Shown here one piece after another: positions 24,224 through 34,151 of a DNA stretch of 64,000 nucleotides. Source of the DNA: Anaeramoeba ignava (Eukaryota > Metamonada > Anaeramoebidae); the NCBI GenBank assembly GCA_028826165.1, contig JAPDFW010000056.1, forward strand, positions 462,501 to 526,500. Direction: 5' to 3'. The stretch's first letter is position 1. Each line of letters begins with the position of its first letter. The notes beneath the pieces are model-generated. The model made no database searches. It was not told the DNA's origin and was given only the letters and a program-made list of their open reading frames with translations. The translations under genes were made by a program, and so were the position numbers.

Positions 24224-27200
24224 ATGGAAGAAGAAAAAGTAAATGAATTTAAAAGTCAAGCAAATGATCTTTTTCAAAGTAAAAAATAAAAACAAAAACA
24301 ATTCAATTCAATTTAATTTAATTCAATCAGATTTAAATTTTATTTTTTAATTTATATTCAAGAAATGAAATATGAAGAAGCAATAGAATTATATACAAAA
24401 GCAATAGAAATCAAACCTAATGCAATATTATATTCAAATAGATCTATTTGTTTAATGAAACTTGAAAAATTTATGCAAGGACTTGAAGATGCAAACAAAT
24501 CAATTGAACTCGATCCAAAATATCCAAAAGTATAATTTTCCAGAAATAATATAATTATTAAATAAAATATTATATATCAATTTATAATTTATTTAGGGTT
24601 ATTATCGAAAAGGTTCTGCATTGTTTGAATTAATGAAATTTGAAGAAGCAATTGAAGCTTTTAAACAAGTTGTACTTCTTGCACCAAATAATAAATTAGC
24701 TCGAGAAAAATATCAACTTTGTCAAAAAGAAATAAAAAGAATTCTATTTGAAAAAGCTATTTCAAGAGAATTGGAAAAGTCACCATTTGAAACATTAACT
24801 TTTAATAAAAATGGTAGATTTAAAAAATTTAAATAATATATTTCATTTCATTTCATTTCAATTAAATGCTGATTCTTTATTTTAATTTTTCAAAGATATT
24901 CCTAATGATTATGATGGATTTATATTACCAGAAAATAATATACTTACATTTGAAATTGTTAAAGAAATGATTGAAAGTTTTAAAAATGAAAAAATCATTC
25001 ATTCTTATTATGCTTTTGAAATTTTAAAACAAATTCGGGAAATTCTTTCTAAACTTCCAAATGTATTAGAGCTATCAGTTTCAGAAAATCAACTTCTAAC
25101 AGTTTGTGGAGATATTCATGGACAATTTTATGATTTATTGAATATTTTTGAAATTAATGGTTATCCAACAGAAAATCATTTCTATTTATTTAATGGAGAT
25201 ATGGTTGATCGTATATAAATTATTATTAATTATATTAATTATTTAAATTATATTAATTATATTAATTATATTAATTATATTAATTATATTAATTATATTA
25301 ATTATATTAATTATATTAATTATATTAATTATATTAATTATATTAATTATATTAATTATATTAATTATATTAATTATTTTAATTATTTTAATTATTTTAA
25401 TTATTTTAATTATTATTATATTTATATTAATTTATTTTAATTTATTTTAATTATTTTTTTTAATTTATTAAATTATATTAATTATATTAATTATATTATT
25501 AATTATATTAATTATATAAATTATATTAATTATATTAATTATTATTATATTAATTATTTTTAATTTATTAATTATATTATTATATTTTTTATTAATTATA
25601 TTAATTATATTATTTATTATTATTAATATTTATTTAATTATATTATTATATTAATTATATTAGTAATTAATTATTTTAATTATATTAATTATATTAATTA
25701 TATTAATTATATTAATTATATTAATTATTAATTATATTAATTATATTAATTATATTAATTATATTAATTATATTAATTTATATTAATTATATTATTATAT
25801 TAATTAATTATATTATTATATTAATTATATTATATTAAATTATTATTAATTATATTAATTATATTAATTATTTTAATTATATTTATATTAATTATATTAA
25901 TTATATTAATTATATTATATTTTAATTATATTAATTAATTAATTATATTAATTATATTAATTATATTAATTATATTAATTATATTAATTATATTAATTAT
26001 TTTAATTATATTAATTAATTAATTATATTAATTTTAATTATATTAATTAAATTATATTAATTATATTAATTATATTAATTATTTTTTTAATTATATTAAT
26101 TATATTAATTATATTAATTATATATTTTAATTATATTAATTATATTAATTATATTAATTATTTTAATTATATTAATTATTTTAATTATATTAATTTTTAA
26201 TTATATTATATTAATTATATTAATTATATTAATTATTTAAATTTATTAATTATATTATTAATTTATTTTAATTTAATTATTTTAATTATTTTAATTTTTA
26301 ATTATTTTAATTATTATTAATTATTTATTTTAAATTTTAATTATATTAATTTATTTTAATTATTTTTTATTAATTTATTAATTATTTTAATTATATTATT
26401 ATTTTAATTATTTTAATTATATTAATTATATTAATTATTATTAATTATATTATTTTTAATTATATTAATTATTAATTATAATTATTTTTAATTATTTTAA
26501 TTATATTAATTTCCCTTAATTATATTAATTATTATAAAATTATATTAATTATATTAATTATATTATTTATATTAATTATATTAATTATATTAATTATTTT
26601 AATTATATTATTAATTATATATTAATTATTTTAATTATATTAATTATATTAGGGGTATATTAATTATATTAATTATATTAATTATTAATTAATTAATTAT
26701 TTTAATTATTTTAATTATTTTAATTATTTTAATTATATTAATTATAATAAATTAATTATATTAATTATATTAATTATATTAATTTATTAATTATATTAAT
26801 TATATTAATTATATTAAATTATATTAATTATATTAATTATATTTAATTTATTTTTAATTATTTTATTAATTATTTAATTATTATATTAATTATATTAATT
26901 TATATTAATTATATTAATTTATTTTTAATTATATTAATTATATTAATTATATTAATTATTAATTTTATTATATTATTAATTATATTAATTATATTAATTA
27001 TATTAATTATATTAATTTTAATTATTAATTTTTATTAATTTATTATAAATTATATTAATTATTTTAATTATATTAATTATATTAATTATTTTATTAATTT
27101 TATTTATTTTAATTTATTTTAATTATTTAATTATATTAATTATATTATTATATTATATTATATTTATATTATTTATATTATTTATATTATTTATATTATT

Positions 27201-28220
27201 TATATTAATTATTTTAATTATATTATTTATTTTATTTATTTTAATTATATTAATTATATTAATTATTTAAATTATTTTAATTATTTTAAATTATTTTTAG
27301 GTGGTTCATTTTCTTTGGAAGTCATTTTAACTTTATTTTCATTAAAAATTGTTTTTCCACAAAGTGTTCATTTACATCGAGGAAACCACGAAAGTTCTAA
27401 CATGAATTCAATTTTTGGATTTTTTAATGAAGTACGAACCAAACTCGATTTTAAATTTGTTGGATTATTTACGGAATTATTTGATCTTCTTCCATTATCA
27501 TCAATTGTAGAAAATAAAATCTTTATTGTTCACGGAGGATTGCCATCAAAAGAAGATTTCAAGATTGAGGAATTGAAGAAAATAGATAGAAAACAACAAC
27601 CTGATACTGGAATCATGTGCGATCTTCTCTGGAGTGATCCAGGATATGCAATTGGTATTAGACCAAGTCCAAGAGGTCTTGGTGTTGTTTTTGGTGCTGA
27701 TCGAACTCAAAAATTTTTGGAAAATAATGATTTGCAATTAATTATTCGTTCTCATGAAGTTAAAATGGGTGGTTATGAAGTTACTCATAATGATAAGTTG
27801 ATTACTGTGTTTTCTGCTCCTAATTATGGTGATAATATGAATAATTTTGGTTCATACATTAATTTTAGATCTGATTTAAAAGTTGATATTAAACAATTTC
27901 AAGCTGTTGTAAGTTTTTTTAAATTAATTTTTAATTTTAATTTTGATTTTAATTTTAATTTTAATTTTAATTTTAATTTTAATTTTAATTATAATTTAAT
28001 TTTAATTTTAATTTTAATTTTAATTTTAATTTTAATTTTAATTTTAATTTTAATTTTAAATTTAATTTTAATTTTAATTTTATTTTTATTTTAATTTTAA
28101 TTTTAATTTTAATTTTAATTTTAAATTTTAATTTTAATTTTAAATTTTAATTTTAATTTTAATTTTATTTTTATTTAGCCTCATCCAAAAACAAGAACTT
28201 ACTACGCGAATATGATGTGA
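24224..28220 (+). CDS. PPP5C: TPR-containing serine/threonine phosphatase 5
   Basis: Metal-dependent phosphoserine/threonine phosphatase that usually docks on Hsp90 through its TPR domain. Six exons: 24224-24278, 24363-24529, 24597-24813, 24896-25210, 27301-27908 and 28179-28220; all junctions are GT-AG and in frame, giving 467 residues. Three TPRs cover residues about 6-106 ([57 protein letters not shown]). The PPP catalytic core follows: GDIHGQF (218-224), GDMVDRG (247-253, split by the 2.1-kb intron 4), HRGNHES (near 280), [24 protein letters not shown] and [12 protein letters not shown]. The end [13 protein letters not shown] is slightly shorter than the animal autoinhibitory tail. The start is chosen at MEEEKVNEF because everything upstream is AT-rich leader. 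Confidence 0.97.
25211..27300 (+). repeat. PP5 intron 4: 2.1-kb TTAATTATA array
   Basis: The longest intron in the window is almost purely the nine-base word ATTAATTAT, with decayed TTTTAATTA variants and a single GC-containing blemish each near 26515 and 26650. The only non-repeat parts are the donor GTATATAAATT and the acceptor ATTTTTAG. Confidence 0.95.
27909..28178 (+). repeat. PP5 intron 5: TTTTAA hexamer array
   Basis: 270 bp of TTTTAA repeats between donor GTAAGT and acceptor TTTAG. Confidence 0.85.
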
Positions 28221-28380
28221 TTTCCGTTAATAAACTGAAAATTTTCAAAAAAAAAATTAAAAGAAATATTATAGAGCAAATTTTTTTCATTCCACTTTTT
28301 TTTTTTTCTTTCTTTTTAAATTCTTTTTAGATTGATCAATAAAAACAAAATCTTTCTCAACAAAATTAAAAAAATCAAAA

Positions 28381-28420
28381 TTTTTTTTTCATTTTTTTCA
28401 TTTTCATTTTTTTTCTTTTT
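28381..28420 (+). promoter_or_regulatory. upstream T-tract/CATTTTT element of the E2F-like gene
   Basis: TTTTTTTTTCATTTTTTTCA directly after an A-rich segment, 60-99 bp before the ATG. It lies within the 259-bp gap to PP5. Confidence 0.4.
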
Positions 28421-28479
28421 AAATTTATTTCTTTTTTATTTCAATTTGAAATTTAATTTTGATTTAATAATTATTATCT

Positions 28480-30326
28480 ATGTCAACACCACTTCATAAA
28501 AGAAAAGTTAAAGAACATCAAGAACAACAATTTCTTTCTCAAAAAAGTAATTTAAATTCGAAAAAAAATGAATTTAATTTTCTTTTGAAATTTACTTTTA
28601 TTTCTTTTTAGAATCAAATGTTGAAAAAATTTCCGAAATAATTTCCTTTTTAAATAGATGGGATCAAGGATTTATCGATCTTGAAAAAGTACCAAGATTA
28701 TTTGAAAATCCAAGTTTATTTTTTCAAGTATTAGATGTATTAGAAGGATTTGGAATATTTTCCAAAACAGAAAGCGGATATACAAAAAAGTAATAATTTT
28801 TTAATTTACAAAAAAATCAAAATCAAAATCAAAATCAAAATTAAAATTCAAAATCAAAATCAAATTTAAAATTGAAATCAAAATCAAAATCAAAATCAAA
28901 ATCAAAATCAAAATTAAAATCAAAATCAAAATCAAAAATCAAAATCAAAATCAAAATCAAAATGAAAATCAAAATCAAAATCAAAATGAAAATCAAAATC
29001 AAAATTGAAATCAAAATCAAAATGAAAATCAAAATCAAAATCAAAATCAAAATCAAAATTGAAATCAAAATCAAAATTTAAAATTAAAATCAAAATCAAA
29101 ATCAAAATCAAAATCAAAATCAAAATCAAAATCAAAATTAAAATCAAAAACAAAATCAAAATTAAAAATTAAAATCAAAATTAAAATCAAAATCAAAATT
29201 AAAATCAAATTCAAATTCTAAATCAAAATTGAAATCAAAATCAAAATCAAAATCAAAATCAAAATCAAAATTAAAATCAAAATCAAAATCAAATTCAAAA
29301 TTAAAATTAAATTCAAAATCAAAATCAAAATTAAAATCAAAATGAAAATCAAAATTAAAATCAAAATCAAAATTGAAAAATTTTTTAATTCCTTTTTAAG
29401 TACACAAAGAGATATTGATCAATTAGTTGTTCCATCAAATTTCGATTATGAAATTTTGCAAATGAAACAAGAAATTAATAAACTTTATAATCAAGAATTA
29501 TTTATTGATAGATGTATTGAAATGATGCAAAATGAACCAAAACAAATGATTGAAAAAATTAATGAAAAAAATGGTATTGCTTTAGAAGATATTTATAAAA
29601 CTCCTGAATTAGAGCAACAAAAAGTATTTGTTGTGAAAGCAAACAAAATTGATCTTAATGTCCCACCACCTCAAAATGTAATTTATATTTTAATTTCCAA
29701 AAAAAAAAGTGGAAGAAAAAACTATTTTTACAATTTTAAATTATATTGAAAAAAGTGGAACAAAAAAATATTCATTTAAAATTTTATTTTAATTATTTCA
29801 ATTATTTCAATTATTTTAATTATTTCAATTATTTTAATTATTTCAATTATTTTAATTATTTTATTTTTTTAAGTATTTTAATTATTTTAATTATTTTAAT
29901 TATTTTAATTATTTTAATTATTTTAATTATTTTAATTATTTTAATTATTTTAATTATTTCAATTATTTTAATTATTTTAATTATTTTAATTATTTTAATT
30001 ATTTTAAATTAAATTGAAAAAAGTGGAACAAAAAAATATTCATTTAAAATTTTATTTTAATTATTTTAATTATTTTAATTATTTTAATTATTTCAATTAT
30101 TTCAATTATTTCAATTATTTTAATTATTTTAATTATTTTAATTATTTTAATTATTTCAATTATTTTAATTATTTTAATTATTTAGACTCCAACAGGAAAA
30201 ATTTATTCTTTAAAATTAACTTCAGATCAACCTTTAGAAATAATGGAACAAAAAAAAACAGATTCAGAAATTGGAAATAATTCAGAAAAAGAAAATATTG
30301 AAGTTTCTATTAGAACATTTTTTTAA
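28480..30326 (+). CDS. E2F/DP-family-like protein with altered DNA-recognition helix
   Basis: Probable member of the E2F cell-cycle transcription factor family. Four exons: 28480-28546, 28612-28789, 29401-29677 and 30186-30326 (220 residues, all in frame). Residues about 24-80 look like the E2F winged helix: ISEIISFLNRWDQGFIDLEK, then FQVLDVLEGFGIFSKTESG, matching the family's VLEGIGLI core. Residues about 95-130 form the leucine-rich dimerisation helix (LQMKQEINKLYNQELFIDRC). Residues about 150-205 resemble the marked box (QQKVFVVKANKIDLNVPPP, then GKIYSLKLTSDQPLEI), whose family pattern is VIAIKAPPxTxLEVP...LKSxxGPI. The RRxYD motif that contacts DNA is replaced by SLFFQ. The protein is short, with no obvious transactivation tail. 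The assignment rests on motif order, so it is likely but not certain. Confidence 0.65.
28790..29400 (+). repeat. E2F-like intron 2: AAAATC/AAAATT array
   Basis: 611 bp of AAAATC hexamers with AAAATT and AAAATG variants on the coding strand. Long open frames here (KIKIK, ILILI) are artefacts of the period. Confidence 0.9.
29678..30185 (+). repeat. E2F-like intron 3: TTTTAATTA arrays plus a 268-bp direct duplication
   Basis: A non-repetitive ~60-bp block beginning TTGAAAAAAGTGGAACAAAA occurs at 29746 and again, essentially identical, at 30014. Each copy is followed by ATTTTAATTATTTCAATT-type repeats. The unit has therefore duplicated as a whole. Confidence 0.9.
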
Positions 30327-30370
30327 TGTTAATTTTGTTTTTAAATTTTTTCTTTTTAAAAAAAAATTCT

Positions 30371-30421
30371 AAAAAAAAAATTTTTTTTCTTCAAATTTTT
30401 ATTTTTCATTTTTTTTCTTTC
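30371..30421 (+). promoter_or_regulatory. upstream T-tract/CATTTTT element of the aldolase gene
   Basis: A ten-base A-run passes into an eight-base T-run, then TTTTTCATTTTTTTTCTTTC, 50-100 bp before the ATG, inside a 144-bp intergenic gap. Confidence 0.4.
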
Positions 30422-30470
30422 TATTAGTTATCTTTTATTATTTGATTTGATTTTTTTTATTGATAATAAA

Positions 30471-32557
30471 ATGTCTGCTATATTAAGTTTTGATAAAGAA
30501 ACTGAACAATTAATAAGAAACAGAATCAGTTTTACATCAAATCGTTTAAATATAGAAGAAAAACAAATTTATAATTTATTTCCACATTTCTTTAATGAAT
30601 CAATTAAAATTTCTGTTTCACAAAGAGTTGCTCGTTATATTGATCATACTTTATTGAAACCAGATGCAACTAAAAAACAACTTGAACAAATTTGTAATGA
30701 AGCAAAGGAAAATAATGTATTTTTTTCTTTTCTTTAGCTGACTTGACATTAAAATCAAAATCAAAATCAAAATCAAAATCAAAATTAAAATTAAAATCAA
30801 AATCAAAATCAAAATCAAAATCAAAATCAAAATCAAAATCAAAATCAAAATCAAAATTAAAATGAAAATCAAAATCAAAATCAAAATTAAAATCAAAATC
30901 AAAATCAAAATCAAATTCAAAATCAAAATCAAAATCAAAATTAAAATTAAAATCAAAATCAAAATCAAAATTAAAATCAAAATTAAAATTAAAATAAAAT
31001 CAAAATTAAAATCAAAATCAAAATTAAAATCAAAATCAAAATAAAAATCAAAATTCAAATCAAAATTAAAATTAAAATTAAAATATCATTTCGTTTATTT
31101 GAAATAATTAGTTTTATGCAGTTTGTGTTAATTCAAATCGTGTTAAAGACACAGCAAAATTTTCTTGGAAAAAATAATATTAATTTAGCTGCAGTTGTTG
31201 GTATGAGAATTAAGAAAAAAAATAAATAAATAAATAAATCAATTCATCAATTAATTTCAAAGGATTTCCACTTGGAGCAATGGATGCAAATTGTAAAATT
31301 TTTGAAACAGAAAGAGCAGTTGAAAATGGTGCAAATGAAATTGATATGGTTATTAATATTGGAAGATTGAAAGATGGAGAATATCTAGAAGTATTATCGG
31401 ATATTCATGGAATAGTTCAAGCAATAGATCCTAAAATTAAATTAAAAGTTGGAAAATCAAAATTAAAATTAAAATTATAATTAAAATTAAAATCAAAATT
31501 AAAATCAAAATCAAAATTAAAATTAAAATTAAAATCAAATTTAAAATCAAATTTAAAATCAAAATTAAAATTAAATTTAAAATTAAAATTAAAATCAAAA
31601 TCAAAATCAAAATTAAAATTAAAATTAAAATTAAAATTAAAATTAAAATTAAAATTAAAATTAAAATTAAAATTAAAATCAAAATTAAAATTAAAATTAA
31701 AATTAAAATTAAAATTAAAATTAAAATTAAATTCAAAATCAAAATTAAAATTAAAATCAAAATCAAAATCAAAATCAAAATTAAAATCAAAATTAAAATC
31801 AAAATTAAAATTAAAATTAAAATTAAAATTAAAATCAAAATTAAAATTAAAATTAAAATTAAAATTAATATTAAAATTAAAATTAAAATTAAAATCAAAA
31901 TTAAAATTAAAATTAAAATTAATTAAAATCAAAAATCAAAATCAAAATTAAAATTAAAATTAAAATTAAAATTAAAATTAAAATCAAAATCAAAATCAAA
32001 ATTAAAATCAAAATTAAAATTAAAATTAATATTAAAATTAATATTAGGTTATCCTTGAAACATGTTTATTAACAAAAGAATTAATTGTTGATGCATGCCT
32101 TCTTAGTGTAATAGCAGGAGCATCATTTGTAAAAACATCAACAGGATTTTCAACAGGAGGAGCAAAAGATGAACATGTTAAATTAATGAAATTAGTAGTG
32201 GGTAATCTAGCAGAAGTAAAAGCATCAGGAGGAATCAGAACATATCAAGATTCTATTAAAATGCTATTAAACGGAGCAACAAGAATAGGCGCAAGTTCAA
32301 GTGTTGCAATTGTTAATGGAGAACTTGAAGCTATTAATAAAGTTGGTTCTCTTGTTCAAGATTCATCAAAATCAAAAAATCAAACCAAAGAATCTAAAGA
32401 TAGTTTTGAACCCCCAATTCCAATTAATAATGAAAAACTTGCTCTTTGGGGAACTCTTATTACTGCAGCTATCTCAGGATTTTTTATTGGAATGAAGAAA
32501 CAGAAAAATTCAACAACAAATACAATGACAAGATCTCAAAGAAATAAGAGAAAATAA
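30471..32557 (+). CDS. deoC: deoxyribose-phosphate aldolase with C-terminal transmembrane segment (one frameshift)
   Basis: Cleaves 2-deoxyribose-5-phosphate to glyceraldehyde-3-phosphate and acetaldehyde. Exons: 30471-30716, 31112-31200, 31263-31447 and 32048-32557. One surplus base in the AAAATTTT at 31156-31163 must be ignored to pass from [14 protein letters not shown] to [17 protein letters not shown]; the product is then 342 residues. Family marks: [36 protein letters not shown], the Schiff-base lysine in [13 protein letters not shown] (K about 202) and VKASGGIRT. The wording is closest to bacterial enzymes of the Bacillus type. Unusual additions are an N-terminal extension of about 55 residues, and a C-terminal extension with a hydrophobic span [18 protein letters not shown] (304-321) followed by a basic tail. 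This predicts an enzyme anchored to a membrane and facing the cytosol, which is inference. Confidence 0.9.
30717..31111 (+). repeat. aldolase intron 1: AAAATC array
   Basis: 395 bp, mostly AAAATC hexamers with AAAATT variants, between donor GTATTT and acceptor AATTAG. Confidence 0.9.
31448..32047 (+). repeat. aldolase intron 3: AAAATT/AAAATC array
   Basis: 600 bp of AAAATT with interspersed AAAATC. The donor is the unusual GTTGGA and the acceptor ATTAG. The middle intron (31201-31262) is only 62 bp and free of repeats. Confidence 0.9.
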
Positions 32558-32715
32558 GAAAATAAGAAAATAATAAAATAATTTTGATCCACTTTTTTTT
32601 TCCCTAATTTTAGAAAAAAAGTTTAATTTCTTTACTTTTTCAATTCAAAAAAAAAATCCTTTTTCTTTTTTTTTTCATTTTTTTGGAATGGATTTTAATC
32701 AATTAATAAAATAAA

Positions 32716-32752
32716 TCATTTTTTCATTTTTTCATTTTTTCATTTTTCATTT
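32716..32752 (+). promoter_or_regulatory. upstream T-tract/CATTTTT element of the APH-fold kinase
   Basis: Five CATTTTTT steps end 11 bp before the ATG at 32763; a second element (TTTTTTTTTTCATTTTTTTG) lies near 32670. Confidence 0.4.
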
Positions 32753-32762
32753 TTAAATAGAA

Positions 32763-33791
32763 ATGATCCAAAATGATAAATTTCTTCTTCCAAAAATTGA
32801 AAATTGGGAAAAATGGGGAACATTATTTACAAACAAAGATATTTGGAAAGATATTATCATTTCAATTTGTGAAAAACACGGAATAAAATTTAAAGAAATG
32901 GAAGCAGGATTTCCAGGAACAAATGCAGTTTTTGTTTTGGATAAAAAATATGTTATAAAAATTTTTGCACCAGAATGTTCAGAAGATTTTAGAAAGGAAA
33001 TGAATTGTTTAAACTTGTTTTCTTCTTGTGAAAATATGAAATTTTATCAACCCAAAATTTTATTTTATGGAAATTATCAAGATCGAAGAGAATGGATTTA
33101 TTTGATTATCAGTTTTATAGAAGGAGAAGCCATAAGAGATGAAAGAGATAAAATTAAAAAAGAAAATATGGTTGAAATTGTTGAGCATTTAGCAGCACTT
33201 GTGAAAGAAATGCATCAAATGGATTATTGTCAAAATGAATATTGGGAAAAATTAAAAGGAAAGTTGAACTGGCAAAATTACTTTGAAAAAAAGAAGAAGG
33301 AAACATTAGAGAGTTTAAGAGAAGCAAAGCTAGTAAATGATAAAGCGATTTCAGAAATGGAAGAAAAATTTAAGAAGATTTTTGATTTAGATCAAGAAGT
33401 TGATTTTGTTTTAGTCAATGGAGATCTCACAGAAGACCACTTATTAATCAAGAAATCAGTTCAAGAACCAACGAGTTACAGAGTTTCTGGATTGATTGAT
33501 TATGGAGATGCCATGATTGCGCCTTGTGAATATGAATTTGTGGCTTTATGGGGATCTTTATTGGATTTTGATCCATTTCTTTTCCACAAATTTATAATAA
33601 AATATAATAAGGAAATTAATTTCGATACTTCTTTTAGAGATAAAATGATGTGCTTTACTTTGATCCATGAATTTTCCTTTTTAATCATAAAAGATTTTTT
33701 AACAAAAAAAAGAATTGAAAAGATTTCATCATGGGATCAAATTCGGGACATTTTTTGGAAAAAGGAACTTGAAGAATTTAATTTAAAATAA
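32763..33791 (+). CDS. APH/choline-kinase-fold phosphotransferase, intronless
   Basis: Small-molecule kinase fold of the aminoglycoside phosphotransferase superfamily; substrate unknown. 342 residues in a single exon, unusual among these intron-rich neighbours. Visible motifs: the nucleotide-binding strand GTNAVFVLDKKYVIKIFAPE with the lysine (IKIF) and a glutamate in FRKEM (residues about 50-85); a linker EWIYLIISFIEGEAIRD; the catalytic loop FVLVNGDLTEDHLLI (residues about 218-232); and the metal-binding aspartate in GLIDYGDAMIAPCEYEFVAL. In most members the catalytic loop reads H-x-D-x4-N; here the histidine is asparagine and the final asparagine is histidine. The intronless form and bacterial-looking motifs make horizontal acquisition possible, but base composition matches the neighbours, so any transfer is old. 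Confidence 0.8.
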   Translation: MIQNDKFLLPKIENWEKWGTLFTNKDIWKDIIISICEKHGIKFKEMEAGFPGTNAVFVLDKKYVIKIFAPECSEDFRKEMNCLNLFSSCENMKFYQPKILFYGNYQDRREWIYLIISFIEGEAIRDERDKIKKENMVEIVEHLAALVKEMHQMDYCQNEYWEKLKGKLNWQNYFEKKKKETLESLREAKLVNDKAISEMEEKFKKIFDLDQEVDFVLVNGDLTEDHLLIKKSVQEPTSYRVSGLIDYGDAMIAPCEYEFVALWGSLLDFDPFLFHKFIIKYNKEINFDTSFRDKMMCFTLIHEFSFLIIKDFLTKKRIEKISSWDQIRDIFWKKELEEFNLK

Positions 33792-33955
33792 ATATTAGAG
33801 AAAGAATATAAATAAGAAAGAAGGAAATATTAAAGGAAAATAAAAGGAAAAAAGGAATAAAAAAAAAATTTTTTTTTGAATGAGTAATTAAATTAAAAAA
33901 ATTAGTAATAATTATTTTTATTTTTATTTGTCTTGTTTAAATAAAAAAAAAACAA

Positions 33956-34000
33956 ATCATTTTTTTTTCATTTTTTTTTCATTTTTTTCTTTGTTTTTTT
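33956..34000 (+). promoter_or_regulatory. upstream T-tract/CATTTTT element of the ATAD2-like gene
   Basis: TTTTTTTTCATTTTTTTTTC repeated after an A-run, 152-196 bp upstream of the ATG. The rest of the 360-bp gap (33792-34151) is AT tract with AATTAATCTAAA duplications. Confidence 0.4.
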
Positions 34001-34151
34001 CTTTGTTTTTTTATTTTTTATATTTTGTTTTTTTGTTTAAATAGATCAACCTAAATTAAAAATTAATCTAAAATTAAATTAAAAATTAATCTAAAAATAA
34101 ATTAAAAATTAAAAAAAAAAAAATAAAATAAAAAATCCAATTTAAAAAATC

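Noticed and set aside
25211-27300. Centromere or replication origin in the pure A/T array
   Set aside because: It is bounded by exact splice sites within PP5 and nothing else points to such a role.
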